A stretch of 38,222 nt of DNA from Mycobacterium sp. E2479 (GCF_001667925.1 NZ_LZJR01000051.1:1-38222); one strand, 5' to 3'. Shown: positions 18,525 to 27,594, counted from the first letter of the stretch. Notes: generated from the sequence alone by a model not told the origin. Translations and numbers: made by a program.

Positions 18525-19882
18525 CTTTGATGGACCGTGAGCAGATTCAGCAGGACGTTGACGCGTTGTGCGCTCTGGCTTCTCGTTTCCAGGAGCACTC
18601 CTACGAGGCGCTGACCAACCCGGAACGCCTAGGGCTCTTGGAGAAATTCGAATGTGTAACTCGCAGGCTTCAGGCGCCTAGCCATCAGCTGATCAATCAG
18701 CTTGGGGAGCAAGGGGATTCAACGGAGCTCGGCGGCAAGCTGTCCTGGGTATTGGCAGACCGGCTGCACATCACCCGGGCCGAGGCCGGCCACCGGATCG
18801 CCGAGGCCGCCGACCTGGGCCCGCGCCGAGCGCTTTCCGGTGTGCCGCTGGAGCCGGTGCTGCCCGCGACGGCGGCGGCCCAGCGCGACGGGGCGATCGG
18901 TGCCGGCCATGTGGCGGTGATCCGGCGGCTTTTCCAACAATTGCCCGAGTCCGTCGACGTCGACACCCGCTCGCACGCCGAGAAACAACTCGCGGCCAAG
19001 GCGACCGAATTCCGCCCCGATCAGCTCGCCAAGCTTGCCCGCCGCTTGATGGACTGCCTTAACCCAGACGGCAGGTACACCGACGAGGACCGGGCCCGGA
19101 TGCGCGGGTTGGTGCTGGGAAATCAGCAGGCCGACGGCATGTCGCGCCTGAGTGGTTGGTTGACGCCGGAGGCCCGTGCCAGCTGGGAGGCGGTGCTGGC
19201 CAAGCTGGCCGCGCCCGGCATGTGCAACCCCGAGGATGACACGCCGACAGTGGACGGTGCCCCGTCAGAAGATGCGGTGCAGCACGACACCCGCACCCCC
19301 GGTCAGCGCAACCACGACGGACTCAACGCGGCGCTGCGAGCGATGTTGACCACCCGAAAGCTGGGTCAGCACAACGGATTACCTGCCAGCATCATCGTGA
19401 CCACCACGCTCGGCGAACTCGAAGCCGCCGCCGGAAGGGGTTTGACGGGCGGTGGCACCATGCTGCCGATGTCGGACGTAATCCGCCTGGCCCGCCACGC
19501 CCACCATTACCTGGCGATCTTCGACAACGGCAAGGCGCTGGCGCTGTATCACACGAAGCGCTTGGCGTCGCCCGGTCAGCGAATCGTGTTGTATGCCAAG
19601 GACCGCGGGTGTTCGCATCCCGGGTGCGATGTGTCCGGCTATTACTGCGAGGTTCATCACGTCGAAGATTGGGCCAAGTCTTTCCGCACCGACATCGACC
19701 AACTCACCCTGGCCTGTGGTCCACACCACCGGCTTCTCGAGAAGGGCTGGACGACCCGAAAACGCGCCAACGGCGATACCGAATGGATACCTCCGCCGCA
19801 CCTGGACCGCGGGCAACAGCGAACCAATGCGTTTCACCACCCCGAGGATCTGCTGTGCGGGGATGAAGACGGCGCGGCTTGA
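18521..19882 (+). CDS. DUF222/HNH endonuclease-like protein (13E12 repeat family)
   Basis: Full-length member (453 residues) of the mycobacterial 13E12 family. The N-terminal DUF222 helical domain (about 10-330) is followed by a C-terminal HNH nuclease motif: [21 protein letters not shown] near residue 365, with paired Cys, the central HH and a later [13 protein letters not shown]. All expected Cys and His residues are present, so it may be active. The family is multicopy in mycobacteria and associated with mobile or phage-like DNA; no terminal repeats were found here. The ATG at 18521 overlaps the preceding stop; GTG 18515 is an alternative. It ends one base from the convergent pyrD stop. 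Confidence 0.88.
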   Translation: MTLMDREQIQQDVDALCALASRFQEHSYEALTNPERLGLLEKFECVTRRLQAPSHQLINQLGEQGDSTELGGKLSWVLADRLHITRAEAGHRIAEAADLGPRRALSGVPLEPVLPATAAAQRDGAIGAGHVAVIRRLFQQLPESVDVDTRSHAEKQLAAKATEFRPDQLAKLARRLMDCLNPDGRYTDEDRARMRGLVLGNQQADGMSRLSGWLTPEARASWEAVLAKLAAPGMCNPEDDTPTVDGAPSEDAVQHDTRTPGQRNHDGLNAALRAMLTTRKLGQHNGLPASIIVTTTLGELEAAAGRGLTGGGTMLPMSDVIRLARHAHHYLAIFDNGKALALYHTKRLASPGQRIVLYAKDRGCSHPGCDVSGYYCEVHHVEDWAKSFRTDIDQLTLACGPHHRLLEKGWTTRKRANGDTEWIPPPHLDRGQQRTNAFHHPEDLLCGDEDGAA

Positions 19883-19883
19883 C

Positions 19884-20990
19884 TCAATCCGGCGTGTGCG
19901 CCGCCGAGCCGATCGCATCGGCGAGCGAGGCGAAGCCGCCGTCGTGCAGCCGCAGCGCGATGCCCTCATGAATCTGCTTGGGCCACAGGCCTCCTCCGTA
20001 GATGAAGCCCGTATAAGCCTGCAGCAGCGACGCGCCCGCGGTGATCCGCTCCCAGGCATCGTCCGCGGTCTCGATGCCTCCGACGCTGATCAGCACCAGG
20101 CGATCGCCGACCCGGCTGTAGAGCCGGCGCAGCACCTCGACGGCGCGGCGTGCCACCGGCGGCCCGGAGATGCCACCCGGGCCCAGCTCGTCGACCCCCG
20201 GTGTGTTCAACCCCTGCCGCGACACCGTGGTGTTGGTGGCGACGATGCCGGCCAGGCCCAGTTCGACCGCCAGGTCGGCGATGTCGTCGACGTCGGAATC
20301 GGAGAGATCCGGCGCGATCTTCACCAGCACCGGTGTGGCGGTCTCGGCGAGCACGGCCGACAGGATAGGTCGCAGCGACTCGACCGCCTGCAGGTCGCGT
20401 AGCCCGGGCGTGTTCGGCGAACTGACATTGACCACCAGGTAGGAGGCCAGCGGGCCGACCAGCCGCGCGCTCGCCCGGTAATCGTCGACGGCCTCCTCGG
20501 CCGGCGTCACCTTCGTCTTGCCGATGTTGACCCCGATCGGCACCTCGGGCCGCTGTCGCGAAAGCCGCATCGCCAGCGCGCCCGCACCGAGATTGTTGAA
20601 GCCCATCCGGTTGAACAACGCCCGATCGGCCGGCAGCCGGAACATGCGCGGGGCGGGATTACCGGGCTGCGGGTTCGCGGTGACCGTTCCGACCTCGGCA
20701 TGCCCGAAACCCAGCGCACCCCAGGTGAGCAGCCCCAGACCGTCCTTGTCGAAACCGGCAGCCAGTCCCAGCGGCCCGGGAAAGCGCACCCCGAACACGG
20801 TGCTGGCCAGCGCAGGATCCGTCGGGGCCAGTAGCCGATGCAGTACCCGCCGCGTCCAGCCGAGCGCGGTGGCACCACGCAGTACGGCGAACACCAACGT
20901 GTGGATGCGCTCGGGCGGGATCAGGAAAAACAGCCGTCGCAGCAGCCCGTACAGCCGGTGTCCGCCCTCGCGTGGCTGGGCCGCCGTCAC
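19884..20990 (-). CDS. pyrD: PyrD, class 2 dihydroorotate dehydrogenase
   Basis: Membrane-associated, quinone-dependent flavoprotein that oxidises dihydroorotate to orotate in pyrimidine synthesis. The product is 368 residues. The N-terminal amphipathic helices [15 protein letters not shown] typical of class 2 enzymes are followed by the FMN barrel: [31 protein letters not shown], the active-site Ser loop [32 protein letters not shown] and [15 protein letters not shown]. The GTG at 20990 overlaps the DUF5703 stop (GTGA) and gives about the expected length; an open frame reaching to 21191 overlaps that gene and is rejected. Confidence 0.94.
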   Translation of the reverse strand: MTAAQPREGGHRLYGLLRRLFFLIPPERIHTLVFAVLRGATALGWTRRVLHRLLAPTDPALASTVFGVRFPGPLGLAAGFDKDGLGLLTWGALGFGHAEVGTVTANPQPGNPAPRMFRLPADRALFNRMGFNNLGAGALAMRLSRQRPEVPIGVNIGKTKVTPAEEAVDDYRASARLVGPLASYLVVNVSSPNTPGLRDLQAVESLRPILSAVLAETATPVLVKIAPDLSDSDVDDIADLAVELGLAGIVATNTTVSRQGLNTPGVDELGPGGISGPPVARRAVEVLRRLYSRVGDRLVLISVGGIETADDAWERITAGASLLQAYTGFIYGGGLWPKQIHEGIALRLHDGGFASLADAIGSAAHTPD

Positions 20991-21256
20991 AGTTCCGGCT
21001 GGTCGGGTCGTCGCTCCTCGGAACCGACGCCGTCCAGACGGGACTTCTTGCGGCGCAACAGCACCCGCCTGCTGCCGTCGGTGTAAAGCCGTACCCTGGT
21101 CAATTCCCAGCCGCGGTATTCGGCCTCGATGGACAGTCGGGTGGACGCGCTGACCCGGGTCACCTCCGGCGGCAGGCGCAGCGGCGCCCATTCGTATTCA
21201 TCGGACATATCGGTGTCCCATTCCGCGGGCAAGCGGCTGCGCCGCGCCGCGGTCAA
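20987..21256 (-). CDS. DUF5703-family small protein
   Basis: The product is 89 residues with the conserved core [40 protein letters not shown] and LLRRKKS of the actinobacterial DUF5703 family, whose function is unknown. TTG at 21256 overlaps the lppL stop (TTGA), and its own stop overlaps the pyrD GTG, so lppL, this gene and pyrD appear translationally coupled. An internal ATG (21208, MSDEYEW) is the alternative start. No membrane segment or signal peptide is seen. The family assignment is from memory of these motifs. Confidence 0.8.
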   Translation of the reverse strand: MTAARRSRLPAEWDTDMSDEYEWAPLRLPPEVTRVSASTRLSIEAEYRGWELTRVRLYTDGSRRVLLRRKKSRLDGVGSEERRPDQPEL

Positions 21257-22320
21257 CGCGTTCCCGCCGCGTGCTCGATGACCTGAACTCCCGCACCGGA
21301 ACCCGACACCACGTACAGGGTGTCAGTCGCCTCGTCGAAGGCCAGCGAGTTCGGTTGCTGCACGGTCGGGTAACGCACCTTTTCGACGGGAATTCCGGTG
21401 GATAGATCGTAACCAATGACGATATTGGAAACGGTCTGCGAAACCCAGGCTAACGCGCGGGAGCCGGCAAGGCCGTACGGCGCCTGCGGAACCGGGTAGG
21501 CCTGACGCAGGATCAGCGGATTGACGCCGTACACCAGCAGTTGGCCGCCGCGGGTATCGGCGACCAGCACCCGGCCCGCCGGGTCGGCGGCCATGGTGGT
21601 GGCACCCCTGCCCGCCCGCAGCGCCTGCCGGGCATGGCCGTACGCGTCGATCGTCGTCACCGAGGTCTGCCCACGGTCCAGTACGACCGTCGTATTCCCT
21701 TGTGTAGCAAGAGAATCAACGCGCGCAAAGATTCGGTTTTCCTTGGTTACGGCCGCGTCGGTCACGGTGCCGGGCGTCTGGGGCGCAAGGGTGTAGACGG
21801 CGCCGTCGGCGCTGCCCAGCACCAGCCTGCCGTCGGCGCGCTGGGCCACCGCGGTGAATTCGGTCTGGGTAGCGCCGGCCACGGCCACCGGCGTGGTGCG
21901 CCCGGTGGACAGGTCGACCGCGAAGTAGCCGCCGCGGGCGGCCAGGTAGGCGGTCCCGCGGCCGTCATCGGTCAACGCGGTCGCCGGTCCCGGGAGCTCG
22001 ATGACGCGTGGCCTGACCTGCGGGTTGCCGAATACGGTGACGCTGGCGGGCGCGGCCGGGTCGTTGCCCGGCGTCAGGACGGCCAGCTGATGAGTGCCAC
22101 CGTCGAAGGCCGCCGCCGCGGCGTGACCGGCCAGCGGCCGCACCGCCCCGGCCGGCTGCCGCGCCGCCGGCGGCGACACCGCCGCATGCGCCGGTTCGAT
22201 GGTGCGCGGCGCGGTATCGAGTGAATTCGACGAGCATCCGACGATCGCCGGCAGCAAAGCCGCCAGGACCAAGCCACCGCCTTGAGCTGCCATCTTGTGA
22301 CGTGGTTGTCGTGACGGCAA
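21253..22320 (-). CDS. lppL: LppL-like lipoprotein, beta-propeller type
   Basis: Exported lipoprotein of 355 residues. The basic N-terminus PSRQPRHK, hydrophobic core GGGLVLAALLPA and lipobox IVGC (Cys near residue 29) indicate lipid attachment at the outer face of the membrane. The rest has repeats of the kind found in YVTN/NHL propellers: DGRLVLGSADGAVYTL, DPAGRVLVADTRGGQLLVYG and DEATDTLYVVSGSGAGV. It closely resembles M. tuberculosis LppL, whose function is unknown. The TTG at 22320 has AAGGAAAAG upstream and keeps the basic n-region; ATG 22293 would lose it. First gene of the lppL-DUF5703-pyrD unit. Confidence 0.9.
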   Translation of the reverse strand: MPSRQPRHKMAAQGGGLVLAALLPAIVGCSSNSLDTAPRTIEPAHAAVSPPAARQPAGAVRPLAGHAAAAAFDGGTHQLAVLTPGNDPAAPASVTVFGNPQVRPRVIELPGPATALTDDGRGTAYLAARGGYFAVDLSTGRTTPVAVAGATQTEFTAVAQRADGRLVLGSADGAVYTLAPQTPGTVTDAAVTKENRIFARVDSLATQGNTTVVLDRGQTSVTTIDAYGHARQALRAGRGATTMAADPAGRVLVADTRGGQLLVYGVNPLILRQAYPVPQAPYGLAGSRALAWVSQTVSNIVIGYDLSTGIPVEKVRYPTVQQPNSLAFDEATDTLYVVSGSGAGVQVIEHAAGTR

Positions 22321-22417
22321 TTCTTTTCCTTACGGCTTGGCGGTGGCACACAAATTCTAAGGAACGCTTTCGCCTCCAATAGGGCCATGCCACCTTCATC
22401 CGACCCTACCGGCGAGG

Positions 22418-22423
22418 TATCGT
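22418..22423 (+). promoter_or_regulatory. -10 element placed for a leaderless start (22430)
   Basis: TATCGT, a TANNNT -10, ends 6 bases before the ATG at 22430, so transcription would begin at or next to the start codon. No ribosome binding site precedes this ATG, consistent with a leaderless message, which is common in mycobacteria. Confidence 0.5.
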
Positions 22424-22429
22424 CAGCCC

Positions 22430-22732
22430 ATGGCCGTCACCGCTGACCGTCATCTGGCGCTGAAAGAGTTTGCTGTCGAGGACATGTCGACAGGCATTGC
22501 CGCTAGCGGATACGGACAAGTCGGTGATGGACGCAGTTTTTCGTTCCACATCGAGAACCGATCCCTTGTCGTGGAGGTTTACCGCGCGCGCCTGGCCGGA
22601 CCCGTTCCGCAGGCCGACGAGGTGGTCGCCAGGGCGGTCCGCAGCCTGGTCGACATCGACCTCACCGACGAGCGCAGCCTGAGTGCTGCGGTGCGCGATT
22701 CGGTGACGCACGCGGTGCCGGTTTTGCGCTAG
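22430..22732 (+). CDS. Small conserved protein, Rv2137c-like
   Basis: The product is 100 residues, apparently cytoplasmic, without signal peptide or membrane helix. The middle segment SFHIENRSLVVEVYRARLAGPVPQADEVVA suggests an alpha-beta fold, and the C-terminal half is helical. It sits divergent from lppL and 40 bases before the histidine phosphatase, where M. tuberculosis has Rv2137c. Function is unknown to me. The start is the ATG placed 6 bases after a TANNNT element. Confidence 0.72.
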   Translation: MAVTADRHLALKEFAVEDMSTGIAASGYGQVGDGRSFSFHIENRSLVVEVYRARLAGPVPQADEVVARAVRSLVDIDLTDERSLSAAVRDSVTHAVPVLR

Positions 22733-22772
22733 TCATTCACGGACCCGTGCAGCGGGTACCGTCGTGGTCGAT

Positions 22773-23522
22773 ATGACCGTCATCCTGTTACGGCACGCGC
22801 GCTCGAGTTCGAATACAGCGGGCGTCCTCGCCGGTCGCTCCGAGGGCGTCGACCTCGATGACAAGGGCCGTGAACAAGCCGACGGCCTGATCGATCGGAT
22901 CGGTGATCTGCCGATCCGGGAGCTGGTCAGCTCGCCGCTGCTGCGCTGCCGCCGCACCCTGGAGCCGTTGGCCGACGCGCTGTGCCTGGCGCCGCTCAGC
23001 GACGATCGGCTCGCAGAGGTGGACTACGGCGATTGGACCGGCCGCAAACTCGGCGACTTGGTCAGCGAGCCGTTGTGGAAGGTCGTTCAGGCCCATCCCA
23101 GCGCGGCGGTGTTTCCCGGCGGCGAGGGTCTGGCTCAGGTGCAGGGGCGCGCGGTGTCAGCGGTGCGCGAACACGATCGCCGGCTGGCCGCCGAGCACGG
23201 CGGCGACGTGTTGTGGGTCGCTTGCACTCACGGTGACGTGATCAAGGCAATCATCGCCGACGCTTACGGCATCCACTTGGACGGCTTCCAGCGCGTCACC
23301 GCCGACCCGGCGTCGGTGAGTGTGATCCGTTACACCGAGCTGCGCCCGTTTGTGTTGCACGTCAACCACACCGGTGCGCGGCTGTCCGCCGCCCTGCGGG
23401 CCGGCCCTCCCGCGAAGGACGAGGCAAAGTCCGATACCGGCCCCAGCTCAAACGGAGAGCCGCAGGAATCGGCGCCCGCGGTACCGTCCAGCGACGCGGT
23501 GGTCGGCGGTTCCACGGATTAA
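22773..23522 (+). CDS. Histidine phosphatase superfamily protein (Rv2135c-like)
   Basis: Branch 1 histidine phosphatase (phosphoglycerate-mutase fold) of 249 residues. The catalytic motif LLRHARSSSN puts the phospho-accepting His at residue 8; SSPLLRCRRT, LAEVDYGDWTGRK, FPGGEGLAQVQ and the second catalytic His in ACTHGDVIKAI complete the site. The A in RHA (instead of RHG) and lack of mutase-specific insertions favour phosphatase over glycolytic mutase. The C-terminal ~45 residues are polar, low-complexity Pro/Ser. I chose ATG 22773 (MTVILLRH, as in the homologue); GTG 22764 is an alternative. uppP, recalled just upstream of this gene in M. tuberculosis, is absent. Confidence 0.88.
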   Translation: MTVILLRHARSSSNTAGVLAGRSEGVDLDDKGREQADGLIDRIGDLPIRELVSSPLLRCRRTLEPLADALCLAPLSDDRLAEVDYGDWTGRKLGDLVSEPLWKVVQAHPSAAVFPGGEGLAQVQGRAVSAVREHDRRLAAEHGGDVLWVACTHGDVIKAIIADAYGIHLDGFQRVTADPASVSVIRYTELRPFVLHVNHTGARLSAALRAGPPAKDEAKSDTGPSSNGEPQESAPAVPSSDAVVGGSTD

Positions 23523-23584
23523 TTCAGCGGCTGCATCCATCGGATCGCACGACGGTGGCAACAGCCGGTATTTTGGGAAGTGCC

Positions 23585-24172
23585 ATGGCCCGCGCAATTC
23601 ATGTCTTCCGCACACCCGACCGCTTCGTGGCCGGGACCGTCGGCCAGCCCGGAAACCGCACGTTCTACATCCAGGCTGTGCACGACGCCCGAGTGGTGTC
23701 GGTGATATTGGAGAAGCAGCAGGTCGCGGTGCTGGCCGAACGCATCGGTGCGCTGCTGCTCGAGGTGAACCGCAGGTTCGGCACGCCCGTTCCGCCCGAG
23801 CCCGCCGAGATCGAAGACCTCAATCCATTGGTCACCCCCGTCGACGCCGAATTTCGGGTCGGAACAATGGGCCTGGGCTGGGATTCGGAGGCCCAGACGG
23901 TGGTGGTCGAGTTGCTGGCGGTCACCGACGCCGAATTCGACGCATCGGTGGTGCTCGACGACACGGAAGAGGGTCCCGACGCGGTGCGGGTGTTCTTGAC
24001 GCCGGAGTCGGCGCGTCAATTCGCCACCCGGTCCAACCGCGTCATCTCCGCGGGACGTCCGCCGTGTCCGTTATGCGACGAGCCGTTGGATCCAGAGGGC
24101 CATATCTGCGCACGCGCCAACGGATATCGGCGCAGCGCGCTGCTCGGGCCTGACGATGACCCCGAGGTCTGA
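23585..24172 (+). CDS. DUF3090-family protein (Rv2134c-like)
   Basis: Conserved actinobacterial protein of 195 residues. The N-terminus ARAIHVFRTPDRFVAGTVGQPG and the internal VGTMGLGWD and FLTPESARQFA are family hallmarks. A C-terminal zinc-knuckle-like motif CPLC..(10)..C holds Cys at 161, 164 and 175, in CPLCDEPLDPEGHIC. No activity is known. ATG 23585 is chosen over an in-frame GTG at 23555 because homologues begin MARAIHVF. The gene overlaps the next by 17 bases, and this pair is conserved next to the histidine phosphatase and mshC, suggesting a shared task. Confidence 0.88.
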   Translation: MARAIHVFRTPDRFVAGTVGQPGNRTFYIQAVHDARVVSVILEKQQVAVLAERIGALLLEVNRRFGTPVPPEPAEIEDLNPLVTPVDAEFRVGTMGLGWDSEAQTVVVELLAVTDAEFDASVVLDDTEEGPDAVRVFLTPESARQFATRSNRVISAGRPPCPLCDEPLDPEGHICARANGYRRSALLGPDDDPEV

Positions 24173-24971
24173 TGACCGTGAGGTGTTGCGCGACGGCGAG
24201 CTGACGGTCATCGGACGGATCCGCTCGGCCAGCAACGGCACCTTCTTGTGCGAATCGACGCTTGGCGAGGCCAGCGTGCACTGCGTTTACAAGCCTGTCG
24301 CCGGCGAGGCGCCGCTGTGGGATTTCCCAGATGGGACGTTGGCCGGTCGCGAACGGGCCGCGTATCTGATCTCGGCGAAGTTGGGCTGGAACATCGTGCC
24401 CTACACGATCATTCGGCACGGGCCCGCGGGTCCGGGCATGTTGCAGCGGTGGGTCCAGCAACCCGGCGATGCGGTGGACACCGAGCCGCGGCCGGGGCCG
24501 GATCTGGTCGACCTCTTTCCCGCCGGCACCAGGCAACCGGGCTACCTGCCGGTGTTGCGCGCCCTGGACTACGCCGGCGACGAGGTCGTCCTGATGCACG
24601 CCGACGACATTCGCCTGTGGCGGATGGCGGTGTTCGACGTGCTGATCAACAACGCCGACCGCAAGGGCGGCCATGTGCTGCGCGACCTCGAGGGCCACAT
24701 CTTCGGGGTCGACCATGGCGTGTGTCTGCACGTCGAGGACAAGCTGCGCACGGTGTTGTGGGGTTGGGCCGGCAAGCCGATCGACGACCACACTCTGGAA
24801 GCCGTCGCCGGCCTCGTCGATGCGATCGAAGATCACTTCGGCGACGAACTGGCCGAGCAGATCACTAGGGCCGAGATCGCCGCGCTGCGCCTGCGCGCGC
24901 TCACGCTGCTGGACAATCCGGTCATGCCCGGACCCAACCGGCACCGCCCCATTCCATGGCCGGCTTTCTAG
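24156..24971 (+). CDS. SCO1664-type kinase-like protein (Rv2133c-like)
   Basis: The product is 271 residues. The family resembles phosphatidylinositol 3/4-kinase or HipA-like folds in weak form. Visible elements are the N-terminal CVYKPVAGEAPLWDFPDGTLAGRERAAYL (nucleotide-binding-like Lys), the catalytic-loop-like DVLINNADRKGGHVL and the metal-binding-like GVDHGVCLH. The substrate is unknown. The ATG lies 17 bases inside the DUF3090 gene, so the two are coupled. With cysQ and mshC downstream, this cluster is conserved in actinobacteria. Family name is recalled; kinase activity is inference only. Confidence 0.8.
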   Translation: MTPRSDDREVLRDGELTVIGRIRSASNGTFLCESTLGEASVHCVYKPVAGEAPLWDFPDGTLAGRERAAYLISAKLGWNIVPYTIIRHGPAGPGMLQRWVQQPGDAVDTEPRPGPDLVDLFPAGTRQPGYLPVLRALDYAGDEVVLMHADDIRLWRMAVFDVLINNADRKGGHVLRDLEGHIFGVDHGVCLHVEDKLRTVLWGWAGKPIDDHTLEAVAGLVDAIEDHFGDELAEQITRAEIAALRLRALTLLDNPVMPGPNRHRPIPWPAF

Positions 24972-25025
24972 CGGTGATCGCAAGCGCCGCGGCGCCATCG
25001 GTGCAGGCGGTGGTTCGCCGTCGGC

Positions 25026-25031
25026 GATACT
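25026..25031 (+). promoter_or_regulatory. -10 element placed for a leaderless cysQ start
   Basis: GATACT ends 6 bases before the GTG at 25038, with no ribosome binding site between. It matches the -10 consensus except for the first base, and would let cysQ be read from its own transcript as well as from upstream. Confidence 0.4.
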
Positions 25032-25037
25032 GAAGCG

Positions 25038-25829
25038 GTGAGCAACCGCGCGGACGATCTGCCAGAGGTGTCCGATGCAGCCCTGGCCGCCGATCTAGCC
25101 GCGGACGCGGGGGAGTTGCTGCTGAAGGTTCGCGATGAAGTCGGCTTCGGGTATCCCTGGGCACTGGGCGATGCCGGCGACAGCCTGGCCAACGCGCTGA
25201 TCCTGCGGCGCCTGCACGAGGAACGGCCCGGCGACGCGGTGCTCAGCGAGGAGGCGTACGACGACCTGTCCCGACTCAAGCACGACCGCGTGTGGATCAT
25301 CGACCCGCTGGACGGCACCCGCGAGTTCTCCACACCGGGCCGCGACGACTGGGCGGTGCACATCGCGCTCTGGCAACGCCCCAGCAACGGCGAGCGCGAA
25401 ATCACCGACGCGGCGGTGTCGTTGCCTGCCCGCGGCAACATCGTCTACCGCAGCGACACCGTGACCGCCGACGCCGCGCGCGTCGGCGTCTCCGACACCA
25501 TCCGCATCGCCGTCAGCGCCACCCGTCCCCCCGCGGTGCTGCACCGGATGCGGCAGGCGCTGCCCATCCAGCCCGTCGCGATCGGCTCGGCCGGCGCGAA
25601 GGCGATGGCCATCATCGACGGGGATGTCGACGCCTATGTGCACGCCGGCGGCCAGTGGGAGTGGGATTCGGCGGCCCCGGCCGGAGTGGTGATGGCCGCC
25701 GGCATGCACGCATCGCGGCTCGACGGATCGCCGATGCGCTACAACCAACTCGACCCGTATCTGCCCGACTTCGTGATGTGTCGCGCCGAGCTGGCACCGA
25801 TCCTGTTGGACGCCATCCGCGGCCGGTAA
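25038..25829 (+). CDS. cysQ: CysQ, 3'-phosphoadenosine-5'-phosphate phosphatase
   Basis: Mg2+-dependent phosphatase of the inositol monophosphatase superfamily that removes the 3'-phosphate of PAP/PAPS in sulfate assimilation. The product is 263 residues. The superfamily motifs are intact: LSEEAYDD near residue 70 (metal-binding Glu), [11 protein letters not shown] near 91, and [16 protein letters not shown] near 207 with the catalytic-site Asp. The GTG at 25038 gives a length matching the 267-residue M. tuberculosis protein. It precedes an inserted aldehyde dehydrogenase gene of opposite strand and then mshC, so two thiol-related genes flank that insertion. Confidence 0.93.
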   Translation: MSNRADDLPEVSDAALAADLAADAGELLLKVRDEVGFGYPWALGDAGDSLANALILRRLHEERPGDAVLSEEAYDDLSRLKHDRVWIIDPLDGTREFSTPGRDDWAVHIALWQRPSNGEREITDAAVSLPARGNIVYRSDTVTADAARVGVSDTIRIAVSATRPPAVLHRMRQALPIQPVAIGSAGAKAMAIIDGDVDAYVHAGGQWEWDSAAPAGVVMAAGMHASRLDGSPMRYNQLDPYLPDFVMCRAELAPILLDAIRGR

Positions 25830-25842
25830 CGCCGATGGGCCG

Positions 25843-27396
25843 TCACCGGCCCAGTCGACGCCGCCAATCCTTCGCCGAAAGCACCCGGACCATGTTTTCG
25901 ACGAGGCTGCCCTTCTTGCGGCTGTACGGATACCAGAGCAACTCCTTTTTCATCGTGACCCGATCGGCGACGATGGCCTTCTGACGGCAGTATTTGCGAA
26001 TGCCGTCGGCGCCGCCGGAGCGGGAACCGATTCCCGATTCCTTCCAGCCCACCATCGGAAGCCCGAACTGCAGCAGGCTGGTGATGACGTTGTTGACGTT
26101 GACACTGCCCGTATTCATCTGCCGCGCAACGGACATCGCCTTGTCCTTATCCCGCGTCCACACGCTGCCCGACAGCCCCAGGTTGGAGTCATTGGCCCGC
26201 TCGACGGCCTCGCCGACGTCGCGCACCTTCATGACCGGCAGCGTCGGGCCGAACGTCTCTTCGCGCATGCAATCCATGTCGTGGTTCACGTCGACCAGCA
26301 CCGTCGGCTCGTAGAACAGGCCGCCGTCGGCGTCGCCCGCCTTCCCACCGACAAGCACTTTGGCGCCCTTGGTCACGGCGTCGTCGACATGGCGCGACAC
26401 GATCGCGAGTTGTTGCGCGGTGGTCATCGACCCTACTTCGCAGGAATAGTCGTGTGCGGAGTCCATGCCGTTGCGCAACGCAGATGTCTTGGCTACCAAC
26501 TTGTTTACGAACTCGTCGTAGACGGGCTCCTCGACATAGACCCGCTCCACCGAGATGCATACCTGCCCGGTGTACACGAACCCGCCCCATACCGCGCCAT
26601 CGACGGCGCGGTCGATGTCGGCGTCGGCGCACACGATCATCGCGTCCTTGCCGCCCAGCTCCAGGCTGCAGGGGATCAGCCGCTCGGCCGCCGCCACGGC
26701 GATGCGTCGCCCGGTGTTGACCGAGCCGGTGAACATCACGTAGTCGACCGTATCGACCAGTGCCGCACCGGTTTCTCCGTAACCGAACACCACGTCCAGC
26801 ACATCCGGGGCACCGATCTGCTTGAACCCCTCGACCGCCACCCGCCACGCCAGCGGGGTGAACTCCGAGGGCTTGGACAGCACGGCGCAGCCGGCCATCA
26901 AGGCAGCGGGAATGTCGAGCAGCGGCACCGACAGTGGTCCGTTCCACGGGGTGATGACCCCGACTAGTGGATACGGCTGGTAGACGAGGGTCAGCTTCTT
27001 GCCGGCGTTGGCGGCGCCGTAGGGGCGCACCGATTGGTCGGCGAGGAATTCGGCGGCGTTGTCGATCCAATAGTTGATGATCTGCAGCGCCGCGATCTCC
27101 ACGCCGGTGTCGCCCCAGGACTTGCCCGTTTCGAGTTGCAGCGGCGTCAGCAGCTCGTCGCGGTGGTCCAGCATCCAGTCGCGCCACTTGCCCAGCCAGC
27201 GCGCGCGACCGTCGATTGTCATTTGCTGCCAGAACGGCTGAGCCTTGCGCAGCCGGGTGGCGACGGCCTGGACTTCGGCGGCGGTCGACACCGCGACGCT
27301 GCCGATGACCTGTGCCGTCGCCGGGCATCTGACCACGACTTCTTGCGGTGCGGCCGCTGCCGCGGTGTCTGGTCGGTCAGTTGTATGAGTCGACAT
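25843..27396 (-). CDS. NAD(P)-dependent aldehyde dehydrogenase, succinate-semialdehyde type
   Basis: Aldehyde dehydrogenase superfamily member of 517 residues. The NAD-binding segment VVGVITPWNGP lies near residue 145, FTGSVNTGRR near 222, the catalytic Glu at 246 in ELGGKD, and the catalytic Cys at 280 in GQVCIS. ETFGPTLPVMKV follows. The sequence recalls GabD2-type enzymes, but the substrate is uncertain. The C-terminus is basic (DWRRRLGR). I chose ATG 27396 because GAGG lies 8 bases upstream; the GTG at 27405 has no such site. It is convergent with cysQ and divergent from mshC, and I do not recall it between these genes in M. tuberculosis. Confidence 0.9.
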   Translation of the reverse strand: MSTHTTDRPDTAAAAAPQEVVVRCPATAQVIGSVAVSTAAEVQAVATRLRKAQPFWQQMTIDGRARWLGKWRDWMLDHRDELLTPLQLETGKSWGDTGVEIAALQIINYWIDNAAEFLADQSVRPYGAANAGKKLTLVYQPYPLVGVITPWNGPLSVPLLDIPAALMAGCAVLSKPSEFTPLAWRVAVEGFKQIGAPDVLDVVFGYGETGAALVDTVDYVMFTGSVNTGRRIAVAAAERLIPCSLELGGKDAMIVCADADIDRAVDGAVWGGFVYTGQVCISVERVYVEEPVYDEFVNKLVAKTSALRNGMDSAHDYSCEVGSMTTAQQLAIVSRHVDDAVTKGAKVLVGGKAGDADGGLFYEPTVLVDVNHDMDCMREETFGPTLPVMKVRDVGEAVERANDSNLGLSGSVWTRDKDKAMSVARQMNTGSVNVNNVITSLLQFGLPMVGWKESGIGSRSGGADGIRKYCRQKAIVADRVTMKKELLWYPYSRKKGSLVENMVRVLSAKDWRRRLGR

Positions 27397-27581
27397 CACA
27401 ACCACCTCGCCGTCGACGGTGGACGAATTTGCCCGATACCGGATTCAGCAAAGCACAAATAGCGTGGTGGCGATGCGATTCGCGGGGGATGGGGTGGCAG
27501 GTGGTCGGACGTGCGGCGCGGCCGCGCGTCGCTGCGCGCCTCCTCCTCAGCCCGCCACGCAGGCCGCGTCGTCGGCGCGCC

Positions 27582-27587
27582 TAGGCT
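27582..27587 (+). promoter_or_regulatory. -10 element placed for a leaderless mshC start
   Basis: TAGGCT (TANNNT) ends 7 bases before the mshC ATG at 27595. There is no ribosome binding site, so the message is probably leaderless. The rest of the ~200-base spacer to the divergent dehydrogenase shows only GC-rich sequence without a supported gene. Confidence 0.5.
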
Positions 27588-27594
27588 GATTGCC

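Noticed and set aside
20991..21191. Longer N-terminus for PyrD
   Set aside because: It would overlap the DUF5703 gene over most of its length and make PyrD much longer than its relatives; the GTG overlap at 20990 is better.
27034..27462. Small + strand frame of 142 codons near the aldehyde dehydrogenase start
   Set aside because: It lies antisense to the dehydrogenase, has no ribosome binding site and no recognisable content.
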